DNA from: Verrucomicrobiia bacterium
GTDB taxonomy: Bacteria > Verrucomicrobiota > Verrucomicrobiia > Limisphaerales > JADLHS01
DNA length: 64,000 nucleotides
Assembly (NCBI GenBank): GCA_011525685.1
Contig: WYBW01000020.1
Span: forward strand, 1-64,000
Direction of reading: 5' to 3'
The position numbers were made by a program, and so were the translations under genes. A model generated the notes under the pieces. It was not told the origin of the DNA and did not search any database. It was given only the letters and a program-made list of their open reading frames with translations. Shown here in pieces: positions 37,601-45,645 of this stretch (its first letter is position 1; every line of letters begins with the position of its first letter).

Positions 37601-39637
37601 AATGACCGTGCCCGGCGGGAACGTGTAAGCAATGTCGCCACTGAGCCGGTAACCGCTCAGGTCCTCCGGTTCGCCCCGCGTGTTGAACAACTCAACGAAC
37701 TCGAGGACCGCGTTGGTGGGATGATACATGATTTCCGAGATCACCAGGCTCGTCAGCCGGCTGGACTGGCCCGGCATCTCAAAAGGCAGTGAGGCGTTCG
37801 CGCCCGCGGCTGTCACGTCCGACAAGTCACGAAACGCCGCCGTGGCCGTCTGGGCTGCGTTATGGCTGGCAACCCCGAAGCCGAGATAAACCGTCGCCGG
37901 CAACGGCAGGCTGGCCGTGCCCAACTGCGTCCAGTTCTGGCCGTCGAACCCGGCGAAGCCGGTGAACACATTGCCGACGCGCCGCAACCGCAGCCAGGTG
38001 TGGGGATAATTCACGCGAAACACGCCGGACAGCGTGGTGCTGCCGTTGGTCGCGGCGCGCGCCTGGAAATAGCAGCCGCTGATGCTCGGCGTGGCCATGA
38101 CGCTCGCCGACCGCGCGCCCGGGGTGAGACCCTCGCGCGCCACCAGACCCGCCTCGCTCCAGGCGTCGGCCAGTGTCAGCGACTCCAACCGCACCTTCAC
38201 GTCAAAGTCGCCGGTGCGCGTCTCGTGACTGAATTGGAATTGGTCGTTCAATCCGCCGAGATCGGCGCCGCCGCCGGTGAGATTCAGTCCGTTGCCCGCC
38301 ACGACCTGGCCGCCGGCCGGCAGCGGATTGCCGATGCCCACCGTGGCATACCGGCTGGCCATGAACCCCGCCTGCGAGTTGTTTGTGATGACGTTTCCGC
38401 CTGCGGACTGGTCCGCGACGTTGTTCACCGTCAGCGTGTAAAAGGCTCGATCCACCAAGGCGGAAACGGTGAGCAGGACGTTGCTTTGCGAGGCATCCAA
38501 CGTGGCGGCGGAAACGGTCACCGGCCCGTTGGTGCCCGTCACCGAATAGTTGCTGGGATTCCCGGCGGTGGCGGGCGCGAGTCGTTCGGAAAAGGCCGCC
38601 AGCACCTGCCCCAAGCCTTGCGATTGAGCGCCGAGCAGCACGGGCGGATTGGTGTCGGCCAGCACCGTGAGCGTGGCGGCCGGGCTGGTGACCACCTGGC
38701 TGATGCTGTTGATCACGTTGGAAGCCACGAGCCGGATGGCGGCGTTGTGGTGGCTCATGCTCGCCGTGAAGGTCCAGGTGGAATTCGTGGCGCCGGCCAT
38801 CGGTGTCCCGTTGAGCAACCATTGCAACGCCGGCGAGGGATTTCCCGTCACCACCGCGCTGAAGCTGGCGGGCGTGGCCTCCACCACCGTCAGGCTGCTT
38901 GGTCCGCTGAGAATCGCGGGGGGCGATTCCGGCGACACCTCTCCGCTCACGGCATAGATGCCGGTCGAACCCGCCGCAGCCTTGCCGAAGGTGAGACTGG
39001 CCAGCGGCTTGTTGGTCGGGCCGAGCAGGACACTCAGGTCAAGGGTGGTCTGGTAAAAGCGCGGGTTGGTGGTCGCGCCCGAGGTGCTGCCGTTGGAAAG
39101 GTTGATGCGTTCGACGCCCAGCAACGCCGCGCCGCTGTTGTTGAACCAGTCGGGCGCGTCGTAGGTGGTGACGAAGGAAGTGCCATCGGTGAAATTCAAC
39201 GTCAACCCCGCCGAACTGCCGCCGCTGGCCGAGTTGGCAATGACCGCAATGCGGCGGTACGTCCGCGGCGTGGTCAACGTCAACGTCCCTTCGGTCAGAC
39301 CGGTGGCGCTGCTCAATACCAGGACATTGTTGGCGGTGTAAGGTTGAAACTGGAAGACCGTGCCATCGCCCAGCGCGCTGACAAAGCTGCCGCTGACCGG
39401 CAATCCGTAGGTCTTGCCCGGCAGACCGCTCTGGTAGAAGGAAAGGTTCTCGCCCGGATTCAACTCGACGGCAACGCCCACATAGGGCGGGCCGGCGGCG
39501 GTGTTCTCCACCACCACGTCCCGGTTGAAGCCGGTGACCGTGATCGGCGTCATGTCCGCGGCCAGCGCCGCCGACATCAGGCAGCCGAGAGCGGTGAACG
39601 CCAAAACCCCCTGCTCCATCCTAAGACTGATCAACAT
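31646..39637 (-). CDS. 2663-aa secreted lamin-tail/CotH multidomain protein
   Basis: A signal peptide (VLAFTALGCLMSAALAA) precedes, in rough order: a GFN/DWFN module (30-240), an Ig-like domain (to 330), a DUF1349/concanavalin-like segment (450-613), three lamin-tail domains (from 628, 788 and 920; LVISEIMYHPTNAVLEFVEL), a CotH-kinase-like region (about 1360-1760), three more lamin-tail domains (from about 1860, 2212 and 2365), a putative-Ig domain, and the tail RKFYRIRL. The CotH signature NNFDSWGHNIGKNMYHY with LYAFDLDW is intact. CotH proteins phosphorylate secreted proteins in spores; the role here is unknown. A second ATG lies six codons in. It is among the largest genes one would expect in such a genome. 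Confidence 0.83.
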   Translation of the reverse strand: MLISLRMEQGVLAFTALGCLMSAALAADMTPITVTGFNRDVVVENTAAGPPYVGVAVELNPGENLSFYQSGLPGKTYGLPVSGSFVSALGDGTVFQFQPYTANNVLVLSSATGLTEGTLTLTTPRTYRRIAVIANSASGGSSAGLTLNFTDGTSFVTTYDAPDWFNNSGAALLGVERINLSNGSTSGATTNPRFYQTTLDLSVLLGPTNKPLASLTFGKAAAGSTGIYAVSGEVSPESPPAILSGPSSLTVVEATPASFSAVVTGNPSPALQWLLNGTPMAGATNSTWTFTASMSHHNAAIRLVASNVINSISQVVTSPAATLTVLADTNPPVLLGAQSQGLGQVLAAFSERLAPATAGNPSNYSVTGTNGPVTVSAATLDASQSNVLLTVSALVDRAFYTLTVNNVADQSAGGNVITNNSQAGFMASRYATVGIGNPLPAGGQVVAGNGLNLTGGGADLGGLNDQFQFSHETRTGDFDVKVRLESLTLADAWSEAGLVAREGLTPGARSASVMATPSISGCYFQARAATNGSTTLSGVFRVNYPHTWLRLRRVGNVFTGFAGFDGQNWTQLGTASLPLPATVYLGFGVASHNAAQTATAAFRDLSDVTAAGANASLPFEMPGQSSRLTSLVISEIMYHPTNAVLEFVELFNTRGEPEDLSGYRLSGDIAYTFPPGTVIPGGGLLVVARSPVDLQDAYGVTGVLGPFTNNLPNDAGRVRLRNPMGAVFLEVNYTDDVPWPAAADGAGHSLVLARPSYGENDPRAWAASDAVGGSPGRLDPFTPDPLRNVVLNEFLAHTDLPVLDYVELYNRGNEAVDLSHCVLSDNPAVDKFIIPAGTTIPPRGFRFFTETTLGFALSADGETIYFKNPDRTRVLDAVRFRGQENDIATGRSPDGAEQFYRLAAKTPGTNNAPILISDVVLNELMYHPISGEDADQYVELYNRAAGPVNLGGWTLSDGISYTFPEHAVIAANGYVVVANNRARFLTNHPAVNPGIVFGNFGGNLSGRGERVALRKPDSIVSTNGSVVVTNFFHIVVNEVTYHDGGRWGSQGDGPSWSDGGGSSLELIDPHANNRLAANWADSDESAKAPWTLVSQTGRLDNGNVAADSLQVLLLGAGECLIDDVEVLDAGNTNRIANSTFEASSTGWTSEGTQAPSGWETAEGYASARSYRLRAESRGDNQLNRTRTPLSVSLPANSTATLRARVRWLRGHPEILLRLRGNWLEAAGTMTLPTNLGTPGAPNSRRVNNAPPAIYEVSHAPVTPAAGEPVVVTARAHDPQGVVSMQLRYRVDPSATITDVTMNDNGTGGDAVANDGLFSATIPGQAANVLVAFHVQATDGFAPAATATFPRNAPARECLVRFGETIPTGNFPVYGLWMTQASFNNWDNRNNLDNRLNDITFVLGNQRAIYNAGACYAGSPYIAPGFNTPSGNRCGYSIELPSDDRFLGSSGLVLDWPGGHGRENTAIQEQMAYWMADRMNLAYSHRYHIRLRVNGVSDMQRGGVFEAVIQPGREFIEAWMPDQPEGDFFKIDRAFEFSDGGSRVAEPMPRLQDYTTPDLVNGGTKKKTERYRWTWLKRAYHRAHDFSSLFALVDALNATSPEPYTTHTEGLVDIEQMMGMFAFEHIINNFDSWGHNIGKNMYHYKPVGGKWQLYAFDLDWLMLVSVGGPGNFTASNGPLFASEDPTVTRLYNHPPFRRAYFRAVQAAVDGPLLAANCDPVMDAKYRSLVENGVTLCDGQALANPSAVKQWFSERRAFLLNQLATVASPFTVNPSVTVSNGFGVISGSAPIAARTIGVNGTPWTVTWTSVNNWTARVPLQAGNNVFSLVGLDVNGQPVAGASNTVAVVYTGPVLSPVDAVVINEIMFNPAVPLAKYVELFNTASNYTFDLSGWQFNGLSYTFPGGTLIGPRSYLVLAQDRTAFHTAYGAGVRVQDRFSGNLQFDGETLSLLQPGPLPEAPTVVDRVRYEAVAPWPATTGKVALQLRDPAQDNSRVANWDVAPAFALPPQSLPLLDFSSVWKFMQVSNLDSVNWTAPAYNDSAWPSGPGLLAFENNASIVPLIQTTLKDPRIATNGLSGGHAYYFRTTINLASNLTGFTINASAYLDDGAVFYVNGNEVQRVRVTEGVTVTNTTLATGQPPGGDALNPDTFLIPASFFVPGNNVIAVSVHQNTTGSSDITFGLKLDANFAGTSGEVGTPGAVNSVAATLPAFPLVWLNELQADNLSGPVDNLGQHEPWVEIYNAGNNPLSMTGFYLSDSYTNLAKWNFPPGTSIPAGGFLVVWCDNQTNQSAPGAPHTNFRLPSGSGQVALSRLLSGTNQLVDYLTYTGLPANWSYGDLPDGQPFYRGNMFFTTPGGTNNAASPPITVFINEWMADNTRTLADPADGGFEDWFELYNPGTNAVDVGGYYLTDNLADKFKFRVPNNGHYVVPPGGYLLVWADNESNQNSTNRADLHVDFALSLNGEAIGLFAADGTQIDALEFGPQTSDVSEGRFPNGAAAIFAMPTPTPRAGNVLPNTPPTLDPISDKEVTLGQTLVFTASAGDSDVPAQTLIFTLGPEAPPGALINALTGQFSWTPTAAPATLVISVIVTDDGIPSLSDTKTFQVTVHVPPAIGVIVDGDQMLLTWPRGTLQEADEVSGPYVDVTSIPPFEVDLSSARKFYRIRL
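38925..39555 (-). other. GFN/DWFN module, copy in the lamin-tail/CotH protein
   Basis: Follows the signal peptide directly: ITVTGFNRDVVVEN, then GTLTLTTPRTYRRIAVI, NFTDGTSFVTTYDAPDWFNN, and GIYAVSGEVSP. It is one of the two clearest copies. Confidence 0.75.
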
Positions 39638-39686
39638 GCTGCGTCATTATACTCATCAGGGGCGGATTACCCAAGTGTCTCATTGG

Positions 39687-39717
39687 AAAAAAAGGCCGGG
39701 CACGAGGCCCGGCCTTT
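39687..39717 (-). terminator. Rho-independent terminator after the lectin/LamG gene
   Basis: On the minus strand AAAGGCCGGGC pairs with GCCCGGCCTTT in an 11-bp perfect stem with a 5-base loop, followed by seven T residues (39687-39693). It lies 30 bases after the stop at 39747 and ends that transcript before the next gene starts at 39637. Confidence 0.88.
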
Positions 39718-39746
39718 GAACTCCGTTCACCCGCGGGTCAACCACC

Positions 39747-42700
39747 TCATGGCACAAGCCGCAGCCGGAAGAAGCTGTCGCTGTCCGAAACCGGCACGGT
39801 CAGTTCGCCATTGGTGGTCGTGGGAACGTCCACCCATGGACCCGCATCCACGACGCGGTTGGATTGCACCACGTAGCCGCCAATCGAAGTCGGCCACGTG
39901 AGTTGAACCGTGTCCGGGCCGGTGGACTGAAGCGCGAGGGTCGGCAACGGCACAAACGTGAAGTTGGAGATCGTCTGGGTCGAGACGACGCCACCGTCCG
40001 CGCCGGTGAAACCGACGTAGGCCGTTTGCGATCCAAGCACCGCTGGCAGGTTGATGGCGACATTCGTGACGAACGTGGCGGCGGTCACCGCATCCGTCAG
40101 CGACAGTTGCAGCCCGCCCGAGACGTAGCGGACCCGGGCATTGATGCGATTGCCGCTGGCTACGTTCAATGGCGTGGTCACCGTGTAGCCCCCCGCAGCC
40201 GGGATGGCGCCATTCAGACTCAAGGCAATGCCGATGGTGTTGGGGGCATAGACATTGAACAGCACGGCCGCACTGGGCGTGATGCCGGAGTAACCCAGGC
40301 TGCCACCGCCCCCGCCGAGGGCCGTGGTGCCGCGCGGATCATTGTGAAGGACGAAGGCCATGCCGTCCGCCGCGCCGGCGCCGGGCAGTTCCTGATACGT
40401 GAACCCGGCCTCGAACGCGCCGATGAACATCGGGTAGGCGTAGAAGGCACTGCGAGCGGTGTTGCCAGCGCCCACCGTCAGCGTCAGCACGCCATCCGTG
40501 ATGGTGGCCGGTCCCGGAGTGCCGTTCATCGTCCAACCGGCTCCGTTGGTGTTGAGCTGCGGCACTGATTGGACAAACACCGACGACAAGGTGCTGCTCA
40601 CCGGGCCGCCGGCGGCGCTGGTGGCATGCACCTGATAAACCCCGGTGTCGCTGGTCTGCGCGTTGGCAATCTGCAACTGCCGGGTCTGGGCGCCGCTCAC
40701 GCGACCGCCGTCCGACAAGTTCACCGAGTTGCGCTGCCATTGATAGGAAATGGGCTCCGTGCCGCCGGTTTCGACGGTCAAGGTGAGCGTGCGCCCGGCG
40801 TACACCACCGAACTGGCCGGCAGGTCGGTGATGAAGAATGGCGGCCCGCTATTGATCGTCAGTTGCACAGCCGGGAAGGCATTCGGATCGGGATTGATCA
40901 CCGAGCCGTACGGGTTGCTGGCCGCCACACGGTAGGAACTGCCGTTCATGGCGAGCGTCACCGGGCTCAACACCAGATTGTTGGAAGTCCCGATCGGACC
41001 CGGAACCGGGACACCCGGCTCGCCCGCGGTGACATTGTACCATTGGTAAGTTATCGGACCCGGTCCATAAGCAGACGAGTAGAAGATGGCCGTGCCGCCT
41101 TCGTTGACCGTCGTGTTGGTCGGTCCGTAGCTGAATACCGGCGGGTACTGGCCGGCATAGAAGTGGTTGAGCACCTGGCTGGGACTCAACGCGTAATTGT
41201 AAACCGCCACATCGTCAATCACGCCCACGAATTGCATGTTGAAGTCGGTCGCGCCGCTCTGACGGGCGCCGATGCTTACCGGGCTGAGGGTGTTGAGTGC
41301 CCCGCTGCCCGCCGGAGCCAGACCGGAAGCAGCCAACACACCGTCCACGTAGAGCAAGACCTCGCCATTGGCCTGATCCACTACGCCGACGACGTGATGC
41401 CATGCGCTGTTCAAGGTCACGGAACTGGAGGCCAGCCGCGCCACGCCCGCCGCGTCGCGGTAGAAGAACCGCAGGCCGTTGCCGGCGCCGCCGAAGTCGA
41501 GGTTGAACTGTTCCCCACCGCCGCCGGTGCCCTTGGTGATGACACCCGCCCCGGCGGTTTGCGCGGGACCGTTGAGCCAGGCTTCCACCGAGAAGTTCAC
41601 CGTGGCGTTGGAGGCGGCAAAGCTCAGGCCTTGGATGTCCGACACCCGGCTGTCCGAGAAGAAGGGCGTACCGAATTGGGCCGCCCTGTCCGCGTCAGCG
41701 GTCGGGTTGTAACCCGGCACCTGAACGACGGCATTGAGGTAGGTCCCGTTACGGCCACCGCGGTAATCCCGGGCCACAAGACCGACGTTGCCACCGCCGT
41801 CGTCCGGACCTTCGTTCAAACGCCAGTAGGCGATTGGATTGTCGGCCAGGATTGCCGCCGGGTAAGGCTCCGTCGGAGGCGAAATCACCATCAGCGTCAC
41901 CGCCGTGCTGTTGATGGAACCGAAGATGTTGTTGGCCACACAATGGAATGTGGCGCCCGAATCACCCAACTGGGCGCCCACCAGGGTGTAGGTGGAATTG
42001 GTGGCGCCGGTAATGAGCGTGGTGCCGTTCCGATACCACTGATAGGTGGGCGGCGGATAGCCGGACGCGGAGACTCCGAACGTGGGAGAGGCGCCGGCAT
42101 ACACGGTCGCACTTGACACCGGCTGGCGCGTCCAAACCGGCGGGTTGGGCACCAGCGTGCCCAACAACTCGATCTCGCCAATCTGCATCAGCGCCTGGCG
42201 GAAACGGTCGAAGGTGTTGGTGATGGTAAACCGGTAGGACCGGTAACCGGTGGTGTTGGCAAAGTCCACCTCCAGCACACTTTGCGTCAACGGATTCAAC
42301 GCGGTGGCACCCGTGCCATTCCGGGCGGTCGGTATGATCAGCGATCCTTTCAAGACGCCACCCGTGATGTGGTTCCAAGTGCCGCCTCCATCGTTCGAGC
42401 CTTCGAGAGTGTAATCCATCGGGTCGCGGCCGAGCGTGTCATTGGCCGCGTAAAACCGGATGGAGGTGACAATCGAATCACCGGATACCGGCGTCACTAC
42501 ATACCCGACCGGTCCGGTGAAAGGAAGGACCTGGTTGTTCTGCCCCCAGCTCAGCCACTTCTGGGCCACGCGGTCTATGGCGTGGTCCACACTCTCCGCC
42601 GCCGGCGCGCCTTCACCAGTGTAACCGGCGATGGTGTCTCCGCCGGACAAGCCCACCAGAATGCTCTGGTTGGTCGTCAACACCATTACCGTCGCCACAA

Positions 42701-44498
42701 AGCTGGTGAAGGAGCCGTGGGGATTCGAGGCGATCACGAGGTAATCCGCCGTATCGGCAAGGGTAGCGTTGCTGATGACCAGCGAACTGGTGGTGGCGCC
42801 GGAAATCCGGCCGCCATCCACGACGTCCGAAAACGCCGCATAATCAATGGTATAAAGCCAGTCGCTCCACCCGGTGCCGCGCGGCGCTTTCTTCCATTGA
42901 TAAGTGACCGGTGCGGTTCCGGCCCGGGTGGTAACCGAGAGGGTGACGTTGTTCGTGCCTTCCCAAGTCTTGACCATCGTGACGTTGTTGGCCACCGCGC
43001 CGCCGGGTTGGGTGGCCAGGACCGGAGGAACGCTGGCGGCGGGCGCGCCGCTCACCGCAAAGATGGCCGCGGTGGCGGTGGTGACGCCGTTGGTCCGGGT
43101 GAGGGCGATGTTGGTGATGGCGACGGAACTGTTCGTGACGTTAATCACCGCGTTGAAGAGCCGGGGCACCGGCGTGGCCAGCCCCCGCGGTTCGAGCATC
43201 ACCGGCCCCGCGAAGGGGTTGACGAACTGATCGGGAGTCTGGTTGAGCGACCGCGTGGCGGGCAGCACCCGGCCGAAAGAGAGATAAGCCCAAGGATCCG
43301 TCCGGTTGAACCAGTCGAGCACGGTGATGGCGTTGGTTTCGGTGGTGCCGTCCTGGAACTCGATGACGCAGGGAATGGTGGTGGCCCCGTTGGCGCCGGC
43401 GCAGAGAAACGCCAGCGCTCCATACGCGGCCGGCGTGGCGAAACTGATGTTCGCTGTCGGAACATTGGAAGCTAGGAACACCGCGCAGTTCCCGTTGTAA
43501 CTGGCGGGCATCGTGAATTGCGCGGCCAGTGAGGTGCTGGTGAAGCTCGCTCCCGGCGCCGGCAGGCCGGTGTTGGGGGCGGCGGCGTAGTAACCGCGCT
43601 CATACCAGGTGTTGTTCAACAGACTGGTGCCGCCGTCCATCGTGGCCGTCACCACCCCGGCCGGCATCGGCGTGTTGAGCGGCCCGTCCGCCTCCATCAC
43701 CACGTCGTAATTGAAACCCGTCACCGCCACGGGGGTGTAGTTCACGGCATCCGGCGAGCCGGCAACCGCAAAGATGGCGGTGCGCCCGTTGTTGTTCGTG
43801 TTGCCGTTGCCGCCCGAGCCGTCGTAGAAAAAGTCAATGCGCGCGACGTTGGCCGCGGGGTTGCCGAGGAAAATGTCCGCCGCGTAAAGCTGCGCCGCCC
43901 GCTCGCCCACGGCCCGCACGTCGTAAGCGCCCGTGCCGATGTTGATTCGGCCGCGGTTCGTGTAAACCGCATTGTCGTTGTTGAACCAATCCAAGGAGAT
44001 GAACACACCCTCCTCGGTGCTCGTATCGGCATAATGGATCACGTAACGCACCCGGACCGGGCCGTTGCCCGCTGCATTGAGGAAGGACAACGCCCCGAAA
44101 GGCGCCGGCGTGGTCAGGGTGAGCGTGCCGGCCGGGATCAACGGCGTGGCGGCGCCGGCGTTGCGACCCACCAGCAAAGCGTTATTGGCCCGGTAATCCG
44201 GCGGAAGCTGGAACACCCTGGTGCCCGCCGCGTTGGCGAGCAGCGAGCCGGCCGGAGGCATGCCCGTGTCCAGCGCCGCGGCATTGGTGTTGTATCCGCG
44301 TTCGTAAAACGTGTTGCCCGTCTTGTTGGTGCCGCCGTCCATGGTGGCGGTGACCGCGCTGCTCAACGGCGGCGGCGCGGTCTGCTCGACCACGACGTCC
44401 TGATTGTAACTTTCCGGCGCCAGCGGAATCGGTGTGAACTGGGCCTGCGCCGAGGCCGCAAAAGCCAGGGCCAATGTGAGCGTGAGATTTCGTTTCAT
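39747..44498 (-). CDS. 1583-aa secreted lectin/LamG protein with two GFN/DWFN modules
   Basis: A signal peptide (MKRNLTLTLALAFAASAQA) leads into two tandem GFN/DWFN modules (about 22-255 and 255-487). Then follow an F5/8-type carbohydrate-binding-like region (615-785; FYAANDTLGRDPMDYTLEGS), Ig-like domains, a LamG domain (888-1110; FSVEAWLNGPAQTAGAGVIT), further Ig-like domains, and an L-type lectin-like domain (1313-1518; DGMAFVLHNDPRGTTALGGG). The tail ends DSFFRLRLVP. No catalytic domain is visible, so a role in surface adhesion or polysaccharide binding is likely. It is followed by a strong terminator. A pseudopilin gene lies upstream on the same strand. Confidence 0.82.
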   Translation of the reverse strand: MKRNLTLTLALAFAASAQAQFTPIPLAPESYNQDVVVEQTAPPPLSSAVTATMDGGTNKTGNTFYERGYNTNAAALDTGMPPAGSLLANAAGTRVFQLPPDYRANNALLVGRNAGAATPLIPAGTLTLTTPAPFGALSFLNAAGNGPVRVRYVIHYADTSTEEGVFISLDWFNNDNAVYTNRGRINIGTGAYDVRAVGERAAQLYAADIFLGNPAANVARIDFFYDGSGGNGNTNNNGRTAIFAVAGSPDAVNYTPVAVTGFNYDVVMEADGPLNTPMPAGVVTATMDGGTSLLNNTWYERGYYAAAPNTGLPAPGASFTSTSLAAQFTMPASYNGNCAVFLASNVPTANISFATPAAYGALAFLCAGANGATTIPCVIEFQDGTTETNAITVLDWFNRTDPWAYLSFGRVLPATRSLNQTPDQFVNPFAGPVMLEPRGLATPVPRLFNAVINVTNSSVAITNIALTRTNGVTTATAAIFAVSGAPAASVPPVLATQPGGAVANNVTMVKTWEGTNNVTLSVTTRAGTAPVTYQWKKAPRGTGWSDWLYTIDYAAFSDVVDGGRISGATTSSLVISNATLADTADYLVIASNPHGSFTSFVATVMVLTTNQSILVGLSGGDTIAGYTGEGAPAAESVDHAIDRVAQKWLSWGQNNQVLPFTGPVGYVVTPVSGDSIVTSIRFYAANDTLGRDPMDYTLEGSNDGGGTWNHITGGVLKGSLIIPTARNGTGATALNPLTQSVLEVDFANTTGYRSYRFTITNTFDRFRQALMQIGEIELLGTLVPNPPVWTRQPVSSATVYAGASPTFGVSASGYPPPTYQWYRNGTTLITGATNSTYTLVGAQLGDSGATFHCVANNIFGSINSTAVTLMVISPPTEPYPAAILADNPIAYWRLNEGPDDGGGNVGLVARDYRGGRNGTYLNAVVQVPGYNPTADADRAAQFGTPFFSDSRVSDIQGLSFAASNATVNFSVEAWLNGPAQTAGAGVITKGTGGGGEQFNLDFGGAGNGLRFFYRDAAGVARLASSSVTLNSAWHHVVGVVDQANGEVLLYVDGVLAASGLAPAGSGALNTLSPVSIGARQSGATDFNMQFVGVIDDVAVYNYALSPSQVLNHFYAGQYPPVFSYGPTNTTVNEGGTAIFYSSAYGPGPITYQWYNVTAGEPGVPVPGPIGTSNNLVLSPVTLAMNGSSYRVAASNPYGSVINPDPNAFPAVQLTINSGPPFFITDLPASSVVYAGRTLTLTVETGGTEPISYQWQRNSVNLSDGGRVSGAQTRQLQIANAQTSDTGVYQVHATSAAGGPVSSTLSSVFVQSVPQLNTNGAGWTMNGTPGPATITDGVLTLTVGAGNTARSAFYAYPMFIGAFEAGFTYQELPGAGAADGMAFVLHNDPRGTTALGGGGGSLGYSGITPSAAVLFNVYAPNTIGIALSLNGAIPAAGGYTVTTPLNVASGNRINARVRYVSGGLQLSLTDAVTAATFVTNVAINLPAVLGSQTAYVGFTGADGGVVSTQTISNFTFVPLPTLALQSTGPDTVQLTWPTSIGGYVVQSNRVVDAGPWVDVPTTTNGELTVPVSDSDSFFRLRLVP
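43040..43740 (-). other. GFN/DWFN module, second copy in the lectin/LamG protein
   Basis: Encodes YTPVAVTGFNYDVVMEA, then TPAAYGALAFLCAGANG, IEFQDGTTETNAITVLDWFN and ATAAIFAVSGAPA. It abuts the first copy with almost no linker. Confidence 0.75.
43750..44440 (-). other. GFN/DWFN module, first copy in the lectin/LamG protein
   Basis: Encodes SYNQDVVVEQTAPPP, TLTLTTPAPFGALSFLNAAG, EEGVFISLDWFNNDNAVYTN and RTAIFAVAGSPD. G-F in the lead motif is replaced by S-Y. Confidence 0.7.
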
Positions 44499-44660
44499 AA
44501 CGGTGGGGTGTTTGCCGAAACTCGTCGGGGTTGGAGGTTGAGGAATAGGAACTACTCTGGCGGGAAATTGGTCTGCAAAATCATTTCATGTCGGTGCGTA
44601 GAAACAAATCCCGCTGACCGTGAGCCTGGCGCTCCGTGAACAGCAGCAAGAAACTCTGAA

Positions 44661-44687
44661 CCTCTGCCCGTTCACAGATGGCAGAGG
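44661..44687 (-). terminator. Hairpin after the pseudopilin gene
   Basis: CCTCTGCC (44661-44668) pairs with GGCAGAGG (44680-44687) around an 11-base loop, followed on the minus strand by TTCAGAGTTTCTTG. It lies 44 bases past the stop. The T-tract is interrupted, so termination may be partial. Confidence 0.4.
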
Positions 44688-44730
44688 GAGGCGAAAGACC
44701 GATCATCCAGCGAGCCGACGCCCGCCCACC

Positions 44731-45645
44731 TTACCTCAGCCGCTGAGTCGTCCGCTCGGCCAGCCAGTCCCAGTCCATGCGGTTTGGGGAACCGATCGGC
44801 CCTACCGTGCTAGGTGGGGTGCCATTGGCGGGATAATTCAAGCCCTTCCACTTCTTGATCTCCGAGTGTCCGTCCGCGAAGGCCAGTCCACCAGCCTTGT
44901 TGTGATAAATGGCCGGAAAATCCACCCAGCGAATGTTGGACGCATTTGGTCCCGGATGCGCGGCACCCGCGTCGTTGATGCTGTTATGATGCTCGTCAAT
45001 AAACACCCAGGTCATGGCTGGATTCACAAAGTCACTGTCCTTGCCAAACGTGCGGAAGGTGGTCCCCGCCCGATGCGTGTGGTTGCCATCCAGCCACGGA
45101 CCGTCCGTGGTCACATTGGGAATGCCGGAGTGTCCCCCCGCGCCATTCCGGAAGCCAGGGCAGATTGTACCGACGGCCTGGCTCATGGCGAAGCTTCGGA
45201 CTCGCTCGATGCGGGCGGCGCCAACCTGGGCGGTCGAAGGATCCGCCGGGCACTTGTAAATCTTGATGTTGTTGCCGGTGTAGGGAGCCAGCACATTATA
45301 CCTAGAGTCGCTCAACAGCAACGTGTTGGTCGCATCGGGCAGATTGGCGGCGTGGCCAATGATCCATACGTGGCCCGGAGGCGCGCCGGAACTGTCTTCA
45401 TTCGGCGCCAGGAGATTGTTGAAATCTCCTGAATACGTTTTCCAGGCAATCATCATTTGTTTGCCGTTGTTCATGCAGAGGATGCCTTGGGCCTTGGTCT
45501 TGGCCTTGGCCAATGCGGGCAACAGCATCGCCGCCAGAATGGCGATGATGGCAATGACAACCAGAAGTTCGATGAGGGTAAAGGCGCCGCGCAGGCTGCG
45601 GGAGGGAACGCCCAGTCCGGTTTGACGTGGAGTGTGACGTGTCAT
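44731..45645 (-). CDS. Type II secretion/pseudopilin-like prepilin protein
   Basis: The 304-aa protein starts at the ATG at 45645; a longer frame to 45699 is not family-like. After a basic leader, GAFTLIELLVVIAIIAILAA is the prepilin cleavage and membrane segment, followed by MLLPALAKAKTKAQGILC. The globular part ends with GGLAFADGHSEIKKWKG, the C-terminal block common to the large verrucomicrobial/planctomycetal pseudopilin family. These proteins are made in many variants per genome and are thought to form surface or secretion pseudopili. It is upstream of the lectin/LamG gene on the same strand. Confidence 0.85.
   Translation of the reverse strand: MTRHTPRQTGLGVPSRSLRGAFTLIELLVVIAIIAILAAMLLPALAKAKTKAQGILCMNNGKQMMIAWKTYSGDFNNLLAPNEDSSGAPPGHVWIIGHAANLPDATNTLLLSDSRYNVLAPYTGNNIKIYKCPADPSTAQVGAARIERVRSFAMSQAVGTICPGFRNGAGGHSGIPNVTTDGPWLDGNHTHRAGTTFRTFGKDSDFVNPAMTWVFIDEHHNSINDAGAAHPGPNASNIRWVDFPAIYHNKAGGLAFADGHSEIKKWKGLNYPANGTPPSTVGPIGSPNRMDWDWLAERTTQRLR

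Noticed and set aside
34358-37792. A 1144-codon open frame on the plus strand opposite the lamin-tail/CotH gene
   Set aside because: It is antisense to a gene with recognisable domains; the Arg/His/Gly-rich composition is that of a GC-rich shadow frame. Similar long antisense frames at 27048-29855, 31631-34081, 37862-39901 and 55792-58014 were dropped for the same reason.
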